Origin: Leuconostoc rapi
Lineage (GTDB): Bacteria > Bacillota > Bacilli > Lactobacillales > Lactobacillaceae
DNA: 56,160 bases
Reading direction: 5' to 3'
NCBI RefSeq assembly: GCF_016908715.1
Contig: NZ_JAFBEK010000009.1
Span: forward strand, 1-56,160
Of the stretch, positions 7,964 through 16,693 are shown piece after piece. Each line of letters opens with the position of its first letter. The first letter of the stretch is position 1. The notes beneath the pieces were generated by a model. The model saw only the letters and a list, made by a program, of their open reading frames with translations, had not been told where the DNA came from and made no database searches. The position numbers were made by a program, and so were the translations under genes.

Positions 7964-9310
7964 TCAGTTTTGACGCTGTAATCGCATACTGGCAAACACT
8001 AAAATACTAGTGATCACAATTAAAACCAACCTGAGAACATTCAAATAATATATATTATTGACATTAACTACATTTAACATACCAATGGCCAATGCTGTAC
8101 CAATGGCAGCTGCATAGTTGTTCCCTATATTAAATAATGCGTTTCCGGTACTTTGAAGATTTTCTGGAAGTCGACTAACCGACTCAGTCATATTAGTACT
8201 AAACCAAAAGCCAGCACCAAACTGATACAGCGTTATAGATAATACAATGGTCCACAACGTTGTATTAAATAGCAGTCCCATAACAGTCCCAGTGAGTAAT
8301 AAAAATGTACCTATCATTATGGGTAATTGCATGCCAAAACGGTCATACAAAATGCCGCCGATATAGGACATTACCGCATTACCAATTGCACCTGGGAGGA
8401 CAATTAATCCCGAAAATGTCGCAGTCCTTTCTGTTAAGGTTTGTATCAGTAAAGGTGTTGTTGCAATATAAGTTAATAATACTAATTGTGCCCCGAATGC
8501 TGCAATAAAGCCTAATGTAAAAATGTTTTGTCGGAAGACATCAATATTAATAATTGGCGTTTTGATTACACGCTGATGCCAATAATAAAAACCTCCAGAA
8601 AGAGAAAATAGCACTATAAAAATAATATTATACAATGTAACGCCTGATGAAATTAAGCGTTCAATACCAACCAAACCTGTAATAAAGAATACTACTAAAA
8701 TAAACCAACCACGTGCATCAAAAAAAGGACGCGTAGTACTAACTACTTGTTTAATCGTTAAACTACCAACTATCAGCGCAATAACTTGTAGAGGCAAAAC
8801 AAGCCAAAATACAGCATGCCAAGACCAATGATCATTGAGCCAACCACTCAGTGCTGGACCTAAAACGGGCGCAAAAGAAATTAATAGTCCGCCCAATCCC
8901 ATCATTGCGCCTCTTTTAGCAAGTGGCACCTGCTGGAAAATCACGCTAAACATTAAAGTTATCCCCAATCCACCGCCTAGCCCTTGAAAAAGGCGCCCGA
9001 TTAAAATTAGACCAAATTGTGTGGCAACAGCATCTAAAATAACACCAATCATAGAAATGATGCTAATAATGAAAAATTGTTGCTTAATCGTAATACGTTG
9101 CGTCAGCCACGGCCCCATCAATGTCGTAATTGTCGCCGTAATCATGACACCACTGCTTAACCATTGAACCGTACTTAAATTTTTGTGGAAATCGTTTGCA
9201 ATGTTATGGAACGAGACGTTTAGAGCGGTTCCTAAAAAAATGTCAACAAATCCTTGTATGCCTATTGCCAAAATTGCTAGTAATAGGACAGGCGAGACTT
9301 TTTTATCCAT
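7964..9310 (-). CDS. MFS drug exporter, DHA2-like
   Basis: 448 residues from ATG 9310, with AAGGAAGGT seven bases upstream; the longer in-frame start has no such site. About 14 hydrophobic segments. DHA2 hallmarks include NVSFHNIANDF...STVQWLSSGVMI after helix 1, GRLFQGLGGGLG (motif near helix 4) and GLLISFAPVLGPALSGWL (motif C, antiporter signature). It is a proton-coupled exporter of unknown substrate. It is the last gene of an operon with the YqcI/YcgG-family gene and the flavodoxin; the flavodoxin stop overlaps the first codons of this gene. An IS now separates it from the operon promoter, so expression may be reduced or driven from the IS. Confidence 0.85.
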   Translation of the reverse strand: MDKKVSPVLLLAILAIGIQGFVDIFLGTALNVSFHNIANDFHKNLSTVQWLSSGVMITATITTLMGPWLTQRITIKQQFFIISIISMIGVILDAVATQFGLILIGRLFQGLGGGLGITLMFSVIFQQVPLAKRGAMMGLGGLLISFAPVLGPALSGWLNDHWSWHAVFWLVLPLQVIALIVGSLTIKQVVSTTRPFFDARGWFILVVFFITGLVGIERLISSGVTLYNIIFIVLFSLSGGFYYWHQRVIKTPIINIDVFRQNIFTLGFIAAFGAQLVLLTYIATTPLLIQTLTERTATFSGLIVLPGAIGNAVMSYIGGILYDRFGMQLPIMIGTFLLLTGTVMGLLFNTTLWTIVLSITLYQFGAGFWFSTNMTESVSRLPENLQSTGNALFNIGNNYAAAIGTALAIGMLNVVNVNNIYYLNVLRLVLIVITSILVFASMRLQRQN

Positions 9311-9620
9311 TGATTTCACCTTCCTTGTTAATAAGTGCCTGAGCAAGTGACTTTATTTTTTTTAAGTCATCTTCCTCGTTAGGAAATAGATCAATGATAA
9401 CACCTGGACTTGCAATGACAGCCCCTGCTTGTCGGAGCTGTTCTTCAAATAATAAAACTGCTTTTCCAAAATCATCTCCGTAGAATTCTTCACCAGATCC
9501 TGCAACACCGACAATTTTTCCAGAAAAATCATAGTCTACAATATCTTCATAGAAATCTAAACCCTCTTCTGGTGCTCCTAAGTCAATAGTTCGGACTCTT
9601 TTTTCTCTAGGGCCGTTCGG

Positions 9621-10385
9621 TTAAGCGACTTGCATTTTGCGATGGACCACACTGATACGTTCGTCATTGTACCAGTCTAAATAGTTTGAAACAGCTAAAA
9701 TTAAATGTGCCAGCGAGGCAAAGCGGAATTGATAAATCATTTCTCGCTTTAAAAGTGAGTGAAAACTTTCAATTTTAGCATTGTCATAAGGATGCCCTAA
9801 TTTTGAATAAGAATGCGCAATAGCTTGTTGTTGTAATACTTGTTCAAAGCCAAAACTGGTAAATTGACTGCCCATATCGGTGTGCAAATAATCTGGTTTA
9901 GCGTGTTGCGATAAAGCCCTTTGTAATGTTGATACCACTAACTTTGTGTCCATCGTAGCACTGATTTGATGAGCCAAAATTTTGTGGCTAGTTAGATCCA
10001 AAACGGACGCAAGATACACCCATTGCCCATCAGTTGATTTTAAATAAGTAATGTCCATACTCCAAGCATTCACTGACGTGAGATGTTTGATCAAATTTGG
10101 TCGTTGTTTGTAATCAACTGTTGTTGTTGGCTGTTTAAAGCGTTTGACCATCACAGAATAAATATCAGCTGCTTTCATTAAACGTCTAATACGCTTGATG
10201 CCATGGTGTAAATGTAAGTTAGCTAAGGCAATTTTCAAGCGTGGTGCACCATAGGCGTGGTAGTTTTTCTGCCAAATTTCAAGTAATAAATCTGTTAAAA
10301 TGGTATCTTCACGTTGGCGAGTCGACTCGTGATAATGCGTCCAATCAAAATAAGTGCTTTTGGGAATCACTAATACTTTTAACAC
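9621..10385 (-). CDS. IS3-family transposase OrfB
   Basis: 254 residues from the first ATG-like codon, but the natural product is an OrfAB fusion: the open frame extends upstream to the orfA stop region (residues HLPVIQTLLSKGFRLVTV) and lies in the -1 frame relative to orfA. The rve domain shows SMDITYLK (first Asp), HTDMGSQFTSFGFE (second Asp) and DNAKIESFHSLLKRE (Glu). Domain order and length are normal. The protein cuts and joins the element ends through a circular intermediate, as known for IS3-family transposases. Confidence 0.9.
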   Translation of the reverse strand: MLKVLVIPKSTYFDWTHYHESTRQREDTILTDLLLEIWQKNYHAYGAPRLKIALANLHLHHGIKRIRRLMKAADIYSVMVKRFKQPTTTVDYKQRPNLIKHLTSVNAWSMDITYLKSTDGQWVYLASVLDLTSHKILAHQISATMDTKLVVSTLQRALSQHAKPDYLHTDMGSQFTSFGFEQVLQQQAIAHSYSKLGHPYDNAKIESFHSLLKREMIYQFRFASLAHLILAVSNYLDWYNDERISVVHRKMQVA

Positions 10386-10447
10386 CGTGACTAACCTAAA
10401 ACCTTTGCTTAAAAGAGTTTGAATGACTGGCAGATGGGTCTTACGCG

Positions 10448-10717
10448 TTACTTGCGATGCTCGCCTAGCAAAACGGCCGCTACTTTTAGGATATCATTTT
10501 CTTCTTTGAGACGATTATTTTCCTTTTGTAAGGCATTGAATTGCGCGCGAGTCACTGGTTGACCCTGATCATCAATGCCAATGACTTCAGCTTTTTTAAC
10601 CCAACCCGTGACGGTTTGGACAGCTAAGTGGTATTCATTGGCCAATGAATTAGCCGAACGACCTTGGTTGTACAAGGTCACAATTGACGATTTAAATTCT
10701 GGGGTATATTTTTTCAT
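10448..10717 (-). CDS. IS3-family transposase OrfA
   Basis: 89 residues: helix-turn-helix (NQGRSANSLANEYHLAVQTVTGWVK cut to its core, residues ~14-43) and a C-terminal coiled coil (FNALQKENNRLKEENDILK) used for dimerisation. RBS AGGAG lies before ATG 10717. Its stop TAA is followed by the orfB frame one base back, so -1 frameshifting near the end of orfA would yield the active fusion. The element is inserted in the flavodoxin gene in the same orientation as the operon. Confidence 0.9.
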   Translation of the reverse strand: MKKYTPEFKSSIVTLYNQGRSANSLANEYHLAVQTVTGWVKKAEVIGIDDQGQPVTRAQFNALQKENNRLKEENDILKVAAVLLGEHRK

Positions 10718-10981
10718 AAAAGCTCCTATACGATATTATCTCGGATTCTGCCCTAGAAAGAAAGTAGTCCGGAATTTCAGTATAGGAGCATGGTAAACCG
10801 CCTAAATCGTAAGTGTATGGCGCAATTACGATAATATCAGATGCTAGTATATCACTCACCTCTGTTTGTGATATTTCTGTTTTCTTTACTACAATTTTAG
10901 CATTACGTAAATGATCAACAATAATATCCGCTATTGCCTCCGTATTGCCTGTAATAGTAGAAAAAACAACACTTGCAGTCG

Positions 10982-11980
10982 TCATATTACTTTCTCCTCG
11001 AATGCCCCTAGCACGTCTATTAAAGTACTAACATGAGTAATACTTTCCTCACTATTTTCATCAAGCACCACCGAATGTACATGAGCACGCATTAATTTTT
11101 GGGAACTTACTATTAACACATCATGATCGAATTCAGGGACTTTACTAATATTTATTAGTTCTACTTTTTTGTACTCCAGAAGCACACTAACATCGTTTTT
11201 TAGTTGACTATCCGTCAGTAATTGTTCGTCAATATAAATTGGTAACCCAGATAGACTTTGATATTTCCATGGTTCAAATGAAGGATCTTCGGTTCTATCT
11301 CCAACGTAGTAAGATAACTTCATTGGAAATGGTTTCTCCGACTCCCCAATAACAGGTCCTAGTCCTGGATGAACTGGCATTTTATCAAAGCGTTCTGCTA
11401 ATAATCTGACGGCCTTTTGGCCCTTAGCTTTTTTAACATTACTATGTTCAAAATACGCATCAGACATACTTAATGGCTGTGTAATCAATGCAGCAAAGAC
11501 GCCTATTTTACGTGAATTTCGATGTTGGTAGGCTTCGCTACTAAAGTTCACAAACCAAGTTTCTCCTAAGAATTCAAACGCAAAATCATCATTCTCTGGA
11601 TTGAATGGTTGATTTGGCTCATACTTCTTTTTCATTTCCGTAAGAGTTTGCCATGTTAAAAAGCGACGTTGATTTATTGACATACGTGGCGAAATAGGTT
11701 GAAAAATAATCATTAGACCAGCTATTCCTGTTTTCTTAACGTCCTTGACAGTGTCCTTTATATTTTCCAAATATGATACCATGTCTAATTTCAGTTCATC
11801 TATTCTGTATGGGAAATCCAAAAATGAAAAGAAATGCGTATTTTTTCGATACCCACTGACGCCAAAAACGCAAGGAAATCCTTGCGTTTCCAAACTTTTC
11901 CGAACCGCATTTAATGCGTCAACTTGCCATTTTTCAGACGGTATTTGTCCCTGATGCACTGCTTCTAAACTTACTAACAT
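10982..11980 (-). CDS. YqcI/YcgG-family protein (possible heme-dependent oxygenase fold)
   Basis: 332 residues. The N-terminal two thirds carry the pattern of the YqcI/YcgG family: FPCVFGVSGYRKNTHFFSF near the N-terminus, SINQRRFLTWQTLTEM, PENDDFAFEFLGETWFVNF and the Arg-rich HRNSRKIGVFAALITQP. The family includes GntA, a heme-dependent arginine N-hydroxylase of guanitoxin synthesis; this is family knowledge and not proof of activity here. The last ~80 residues (after WKYQSLSGLPIYIDEQL) are an extension I do not recognise. It is the first gene of an operon with a flavodoxin (4-base overlap) and a DHA2 exporter. That order suggests an oxidative step on a small molecule, its electron donor and export of the product. 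The flavodoxin is broken by an IS. Confidence 0.65.
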   Translation of the reverse strand: MLVSLEAVHQGQIPSEKWQVDALNAVRKSLETQGFPCVFGVSGYRKNTHFFSFLDFPYRIDELKLDMVSYLENIKDTVKDVKKTGIAGLMIIFQPISPRMSINQRRFLTWQTLTEMKKKYEPNQPFNPENDDFAFEFLGETWFVNFSSEAYQHRNSRKIGVFAALITQPLSMSDAYFEHSNVKKAKGQKAVRLLAERFDKMPVHPGLGPVIGESEKPFPMKLSYYVGDRTEDPSFEPWKYQSLSGLPIYIDEQLLTDSQLKNDVSVLLEYKKVELINISKVPEFDHDVLIVSSQKLMRAHVHSVVLDENSEESITHVSTLIDVLGAFEEKVI

Positions 11981-12091
11981 ATTCTCTCCTTCAATCGACT
12001 CTTAATTTTAAAATCAATAGTATCAAAAAAAATACCGAACTTTAATATTTAATAAATAATATTTTAATCATTTTTCTCATTTTACCTTCAA

Positions 12092-12643
12092 TCATCCCCT
12101 AGCTGAATTCATAGCATTCAACAACATACGTGACAACTCTGGCACACTAACATTTTCTCTATCACATGCTAACCATTGACTCAACACATTCCAGAATCCG
12201 CCAATGCCATATCTTATTGCATACACAATATCTTGATGATTTTTTGATGCAATCTGCCATGGTGCACCAACAGTCAGATATAAATCAGGCAGCACCTTGT
12301 TGCTTGTTTCCACAATGATCGAAAATAATCCTGCTTGCTGAAAAACAGATAATTCATCAGCATACTGCGTCCAAAAGTTGAAGAAAAAAATGACCAAATC
12401 TTCGAATTTTTCTGGACGACTTTGCTTCAATTCTACAATGTATTCATTGATCAAACTGGTGATATAAGTTGTCAAGATTTCTTCTTTAGATGCATAATAG
12501 CGATAAAAAGTTCTACGAGAAATACCTGCCTGGTCACTCAATGCTGCTATGGTTATCATCCCCAGATTCTGTTCTTCTTTTAATAATGTCAGCAAGGCAT
12601 CCCTAATTCTACCCTTAGTTTGTACCGCTATTCTGTTTTTCAT
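12092..12643 (-). CDS. TetR-family repressor
   Basis: 183 residues from ATG 12643, which has AAAGGAG eight bases upstream. A TetR_N domain occupies ~9-55 (LLTLLKEEQNLGMITIAALS, then DQAGISRRTFYRYYASKEEIL, the recognition helix region). The C-terminal ligand domain resembles the TetR_C_33/YcdC-type seen next to efflux pumps. It is transcribed away from the MFS gene at 12839. The minus promoter reads TTGTCA, 17 bp, TATAGT (12749-12772 region), and its -35 lies in the palindrome at 12751-12766, consistent with autoregulation and control of the divergent pump. The ligand is unknown. Confidence 0.88.
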   Translation of the reverse strand: MKNRIAVQTKGRIRDALLTLLKEEQNLGMITIAALSDQAGISRRTFYRYYASKEEILTTYITSLINEYIVELKQSRPEKFEDLVIFFFNFWTQYADELSVFQQAGLFSIIVETSNKVLPDLYLTVGAPWQIASKNHQDIVYAIRYGIGGFWNVLSQWLACDRENVSVPELSRMLLNAMNSARG

Positions 12644-12750
12644 GTTACTCTCCTTTGACTCTCGACACACATTTTGAAAAATGCGTCACTAGTTAAAATA
12701 GTATTCACATCACGTTTCATTCACTGTATTTAGCGTACACTATACACTGA

Positions 12751-12766
12751 TGTCACACAAGTGACA
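12751..12766. promoter_or_regulatory. Candidate TetR operator between repressor and pump
   Basis: The palindrome TGTCACACAAGTGACA (6-bp arms, 4-bp centre) overlaps the -35 of the minus-strand tetR promoter (TTGTCA, spacer 17, TATAGT) and lies just before the pump leader. Position and symmetry fit a TetR operator. Confidence 0.6.
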
Positions 12767-12803
12767 AAAATTATGGCACTTATAAATTGTCAAAAAGGAG
12801 GAA

Positions 12804-12842
12804 ATGAACAATGATATTCAAAAAGGCAGGGAGTTTTCATGA
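12804..12842 (+). CDS. 12-residue leader peptide coupled to the MFS pump
   Basis: A strong AAAGGAGG site is followed after two bases, and with a further option downstream, by ATG 12804 and the codons for MNNDIQKGREFS, stopping at TGA 12840-12842. That stop overlaps the ATG of the pump (12839) as ATGA. The pump's own site (GGGAG) is weaker. This geometry suggests translational coupling or attenuation by ribosome stalling, as known for some antibiotic-inducible resistance genes. Expression is inferred, not shown. Confidence 0.45.
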   Translation: MNNDIQKGREFS

Positions 12843-14659
12843 GTAAAACAGGAAAAATATTAGGTTTTTCAGGTCTGATCATAGCCATGTTTATGGGCAC
12901 GCTTGATAGCACAATTGTTAACATCGCCTTACCTAAACTGATGACCGAATTTAACACTAATTTATCTGGTGCGAGTTGGGTGGCAACAATTTATGCCTTA
13001 GCACTGGCGGTATTTATGATTTCGGCGACTAAACTCGCTGACAAATTTGGTCGTAAAAAGATCATGTTATTAGGATTGGCTTTCTTTACCCTATTTTCTG
13101 CAGCTTGTATGTACGCCAACTCGTTATCTATGTTACTCGTGTTTAGATTTTTCCAAGGCATTGGCGGAGCAATTATCACCCCACTTGTTCTACCCATAGG
13201 GATTAATCTCTTAGGAAAACAAAACATCTCTAAGATTGCTGCGGTGGTGGGTGCGTTTACGGCGCTATCTGCTGCCAGTGGGCCTGCTGCCGGTGGTATC
13301 ATTCTTGAATACACCTCATGGCATTGGATTTTCGGCTTAAATGTCCCAATTGGTGTGATTGCTTTCCTACTTGTACTCATCTTTACAAGGGAATCTTATG
13401 ATGACACCTTAGTCGGCAAATTCGACATACTGGGTATGCTCATGTTAACACTGACCTTAGGTGGTTTGACATTTGGTCTATTAGAGGGCAGAGAATACGG
13501 CTGGACTTCAACCCTAATCTTATCCAGTTTTGGTGCCGGTATCGTTGGTCTCATCTTATTTATCTTTGTTGAACTCAAAGTGTCATCCCCTATCGTTGAA
13601 TTCAATCTGTTTCGTGAGAAAACATTCACAGCTTCAAGCATTGTCTATTTGATCACTGGTTTTGCTTTAGTTGTCCCAAGTGTGATTTTTAATTATTATT
13701 TACAAAACGTTTTAAACTATACTGCGCTGCATGCCGCATTAACAATTATCCCAGTATCTCTGGTAATCGTTGTCGCCATGCCATTAGGTACACGATTAGC
13801 TGATAAAATTGGTGCTCATCCGGTTAATTTTGTTGGTATATTACTCATATCAGCGAGCTTTCTGACGCTATCATTAATCACCACAGATACTTCTCGAACA
13901 GTAATGATCGTATTCTTGATTATTAGTGGTGCCGGATTTGGTTTTTCCACTGTATCTTACGTATCCTCAGTTAAGCATTTACCACAAGCAAAAACCGGTA
14001 CCGGATCTGGCATTGCTAATTCTGCACGTCAAATTGGTATGTGTTTAGGGATTGCCGTATTGGTGACCATACTCAATGCCAATGTTGCGACAGCTAAAAA
14101 TGATATACGCGACACCGCGATTGCAGTTGTTAACAGTAAAAACATTTCTGACCATACGCGTCATGTCGCAACGACCGAAATTAAAACGCTCTTTTCAAAA
14201 GATGACAGTAAAAACATGGACTATGCGGCGAAACAAAAACAGCTCACGCATAAACTTAAAACGGCTGCTTCAGATCAAAGTCATCTTCCTATCCCTGCAG
14301 CAGATACAGATTATAGAAAGCTCTACGACGCCACACAAAAACTAAGTGCAGGTACAAATCAATTAACCGAAGCACTTCAAAAAACGCATCATTTGACAGC
14401 TTCAAATCCACAAGTAATGACACTCATTGGCTCGCTCATAAATGGTAGCACTACGCTCGAACAGGGTCAAAACAAAACATCAACCGCAGTTCAACTTTTA
14501 GCACAGAAAGATGAATTGCAAGACGCATTACATCAAATTAATGCACACAAAAATACACAAATGAGCCAAGCCTTTAGTAAAACCTATCTCATTTGTGCCC
14601 TGCTGTTAGTGATTTGTTCCCCTATTGCTTTATTTTCAGATAGGCGTGTGACGAATTAA
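12839..14659 (+). CDS. MFS multidrug exporter, DHA2/QacA-like, with a long insert before the last helix
   Basis: 606 residues, 14 predicted membrane helices. Motifs: DSTIVNIALPKL (helix 1, motif D1), ATKLADKFGRKK (motif A), FRFFQGIGGAII, and ALSAASGPAAGGIIL (motif C) followed by WHWIFGLNVPIG. Between helices 13 and 14 (residues ~420-585) there is a hydrophilic, helical, Gln/Thr/Lys-rich segment with repeating polar heptads, predicted outside the membrane; typical DHA2 pumps are ~100 residues shorter. It exports drugs or other amphiphiles by proton exchange. It is divergent from a TetR and preceded by a leader peptide. A strong terminator follows. Confidence 0.88.
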   Translation: MSKTGKILGFSGLIIAMFMGTLDSTIVNIALPKLMTEFNTNLSGASWVATIYALALAVFMISATKLADKFGRKKIMLLGLAFFTLFSAACMYANSLSMLLVFRFFQGIGGAIITPLVLPIGINLLGKQNISKIAAVVGAFTALSAASGPAAGGIILEYTSWHWIFGLNVPIGVIAFLLVLIFTRESYDDTLVGKFDILGMLMLTLTLGGLTFGLLEGREYGWTSTLILSSFGAGIVGLILFIFVELKVSSPIVEFNLFREKTFTASSIVYLITGFALVVPSVIFNYYLQNVLNYTALHAALTIIPVSLVIVVAMPLGTRLADKIGAHPVNFVGILLISASFLTLSLITTDTSRTVMIVFLIISGAGFGFSTVSYVSSVKHLPQAKTGTGSGIANSARQIGMCLGIAVLVTILNANVATAKNDIRDTAIAVVNSKNISDHTRHVATTEIKTLFSKDDSKNMDYAAKQKQLTHKLKTAASDQSHLPIPAADTDYRKLYDATQKLSAGTNQLTEALQKTHHLTASNPQVMTLIGSLINGSTTLEQGQNKTSTAVQLLAQKDELQDALHQINAHKNTQMSQAFSKTYLICALLLVICSPIALFSDRRVTN

Positions 14660-14676
14660 TCGCATGAACATGACAT

Positions 14677-14723
14677 AAAACCCGATAACTTAGCCGTCTA
14701 CGGCGTTTAAGTTATCGGGTTTT
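14677..14723. terminator. Bidirectional terminator
   Basis: AAAACCCGATAACTTA pairs with TAAGTTATCGGGTTTT around a small CCG/CGG inner stem; T-rich on both sides. It serves the MFS pump (+) and the small membrane gene at 14730 (-). Confidence 0.9.
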
Positions 14724-14729
14724 ATTATT

Positions 14730-15023
14730 TTAAGTATGTGACTTGATATTGTTGATGATGGCATATGCCCATAAGATCACTCTTTTGCCAGTGTAAAAAG
14801 AAAATACGATGAGTAGACTATCTACGATTGCAATGACCCACCATATGTCTGATTTTAGCATGGGTAATAGGGCCAGCGCAAAAATAATGGCTGTCATTAA
14901 AAAGACCAAAGAAACGAGCCACACAATCACAGATAACCAAAATTTAAAGCTAAAAGGTTTTTTATCATCCACATCAAATAGCTCATCAGCAAATATGACA
15001 ATCATTCCCAATAAATCAATCAC
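14730..15023 (-). CDS. Small membrane protein of unknown function
   Basis: 97 residues from a GTG start, with AGGTGG about 12 bases upstream. A short amphipathic N-terminus with acidic patch DELFDVDDKK is followed by two or three hydrophobic stretches (~30-55, 61-80, and a weak one near 85-95). No family motif is recognised. It shares a terminator with the pump on the other strand. It lies alone between two MFS genes. I give no function. Confidence 0.6.
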   Translation of the reverse strand: MIDLLGMIVIFADELFDVDDKKPFSFKFWLSVIVWLVSLVFLMTAIIFALALLPMLKSDIWWVIAIVDSLLIVFSFYTGKRVILWAYAIINNIKSHT

Positions 15024-15183
15024 GTTAACTCAATCCACCTATTTTTCTTAATTTTACCTTGTTTCTATATTGATATTAATATCGTTTTTTTAGGAAAAGG
15101 CCCGCCCTGCCAGATGAGGCACATGTATTGAACGATCATAATCGTTAAATACCCATAAGAATCTTGATACAATTTAATCTCTT

Positions 15184-16542
15184 TTAAACGCGCTTAACTT
15201 GAAGTTTTCTAGAAAAGTAAACAGCAAACAATCCAAAAATCAGTATGGCCAAAACCACTGATAACCAAGAAAAATGCTGCAAACCATTAACAGCACCATA
15301 CTTTGCTTGTAAAAGCGCACCCACAGTTGTGCCCAGTGCACCCATAAACATTTGTAAGGTCTGTACAATAGCCATGGCATCAGCTTTTTCAAGTGGATCT
15401 TCATCGACAATAACAGCAGTTTGTGCGCTTGTATATGCCATGTTGCGACCAATAATAAACAAAATGTAAAGGGTAATAATGAGCGGTAGCGATAATCTCG
15501 GAATCCAGAGCGTCATCATAATGATGATTACTGTAAAAATAGCATTTCCCAAGTACAGAGGTAATTTGGCACCCTTTAGATCGTATAATCGACCAAAAAT
15601 TGGTGCCAAGAGTGCACCAATTAATGCACCTGGCAATAATGAAAATCCTGCCCAAAAACTGGAAACATGTAAAAAATACTGCAAATACGTTGGAATAATG
15701 AGATTTAAACCAAGTAAAATGAACATGTAAAAAGCAATAGGTATCAATAACGCGATGAATTTTGGATGTGTAAATAACTTGAGATTTAGAAAATTAGCCT
15801 TGGAAGTGGTCCCCCGCAGTACAAACAGAATGAGTGTGACGACTGCTATCATGAACCATGTCCAATCAACCTTGCCACTTTCTAATTTATTGACTAACAG
15901 TAGCGAACTTGTTAAAAATATGGCCAATGATAAAAAGGCTAACACATCAAATGAGCCTTGTACTTCATGCCGCTCTATTGCAAAAACTGTTTTCCAACCT
16001 AAAATCAAAGATATTGTTGGCGCAATGAGTAAAATAAAAAAGATTGATCGCCAGCCAAATGTATCAGCCAAAGCACCACCATATGTTGGTCCGAATGAAG
16101 GGGCTAAGCTAATTATCATCGAGGCGATGCCCATCCAAGCGCCAATTTTAGCAGCTGGTACTGTTGCCACAACAATATTAAAGACTAATGGCATAGCAAT
16201 ACCAGCAGCAATGCCTTCTAATACGCGCCCTAAAATTAAGAACGTCAAATTGGATGACAGCCCACAGATTAATGTCCCAATTACGAAGAAGATAATACTG
16301 GCAAGCCAAAGATGACGGCTGCTATAGCGTTTAATAAGATACGAACTGGTTGTTATCATGACCGTCACAGCAAGTAGATAAGCAGTGGTCACCCATTGAA
16401 TAGCATTCAGATTAGTATGAAATTCATGCGACAAAGCGGGAAACGTCACATTCATTGCAGTTTCCGCCATGATTCCCGAGAATGCCACAAGGGCCACTGC
16501 CACAATATTTAAAGTTATTTTTAACGATGTGTTTTCTTTCAT
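15184..16542 (-). CDS. MFS exporter, DHA2-like
   Basis: 452 residues with about 14 helices. The N-terminus has AETAMNVTFPALSHEF...NAIQWVTTAYLL, then GRVLEGIAAGIAMPLVFNI and SMIISLAPSFGPTYGGALAD (motif C). RBS AAGGAG before ATG 16542. It is a proton-coupled drug exporter by family; the substrate is unknown. It is divergent from the NmrA-like gene at 16766, with about 220 bases between them, and no dedicated regulator is adjacent. The closest paralogue by motifs in the window is the pump at 7964-9310. Confidence 0.87.
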   Translation of the reverse strand: MKENTSLKITLNIVAVALVAFSGIMAETAMNVTFPALSHEFHTNLNAIQWVTTAYLLAVTVMITTSSYLIKRYSSRHLWLASIIFFVIGTLICGLSSNLTFLILGRVLEGIAAGIAMPLVFNIVVATVPAAKIGAWMGIASMIISLAPSFGPTYGGALADTFGWRSIFFILLIAPTISLILGWKTVFAIERHEVQGSFDVLAFLSLAIFLTSSLLLVNKLESGKVDWTWFMIAVVTLILFVLRGTTSKANFLNLKLFTHPKFIALLIPIAFYMFILLGLNLIIPTYLQYFLHVSSFWAGFSLLPGALIGALLAPIFGRLYDLKGAKLPLYLGNAIFTVIIIMMTLWIPRLSLPLIITLYILFIIGRNMAYTSAQTAVIVDEDPLEKADAMAIVQTLQMFMGALGTTVGALLQAKYGAVNGLQHFSWLSVVLAILIFGLFAVYFSRKLQVKRV

Positions 16543-16693
16543 AACATGAACTCCTTGATACCCAAAATAAAAACTGATCTCCCATATTTGGTCGTTCAGC
16601 TTTGATACACGCTATATGCCTTATTTAATCTACTATCAACTATAGATGAATTGTTGGCTAAAAGTCAATAAAAAATAAACCACGCATCATTTT

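Larger units (their letters stand above)
9573..10790 (-). mobile_element. Complete IS3-family element with 3-bp target duplication
   Basis: 1218 bp. On the minus strand it begins TGCTCCTATACTGAAATTCC at 10790; the other end on the + strand begins TGCTCCTAAGTCAATAGTTC at 9573. Both continue into GGACT and CTAGGGC, giving an imperfect terminal repeat of about 40 bases. Flanks 9570-9572 and 10791-10793 are both TGG. It contains orfA and orfB with no visible break, so it is probably active and recent. A second copy truncates the gene at the window start. Confidence 0.92.
9303..10985 (-). pseudogene. Flavodoxin gene split by an IS3-family element
   Basis: The 5' part (10791-10985) encodes a flavodoxin N-terminus with the FMN phosphate loop STITGNTEAIA (residues ~9-19) and ends ...APYTYDLGGLP. 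The 3' part (9303-9572) continues in the same frame as EEGLDFYEDIVDYDFSGKIVGVAGSGEEFYGDDFGKAVLLFEEQLRQAGA and so on, to a TAA at 9303-9305. Removing the IS plus one copy of the 3-bp target restores an open frame of about 153 residues, the usual length of short-chain flavodoxins. Its start overlaps the preceding stop (ATGA at 10982-10985). The native protein would be an FMN electron carrier; its operon partners suggest it served the upstream YqcI/YcgG-family protein. The present product would be a short N-terminal fragment fused to IS residues. Confidence 0.88.

Noticed and set aside
9311-9346. Longer start of the exporter at 7964-9346
   Set aside because: Those codons overlap the flavodoxin gene's end, and the ribosome site AAGGAAGG fits ATG 9310.
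12991-13380. Antisense open frame in the MFS pump
   Set aside because: A product of the pump's codon bias; no ribosome site or homology is seen.
15755-16315. 186-codon open frame opposite the DHA2 pump
   Set aside because: Low-complexity translation, antisense to clear MFS motifs, no start signal.
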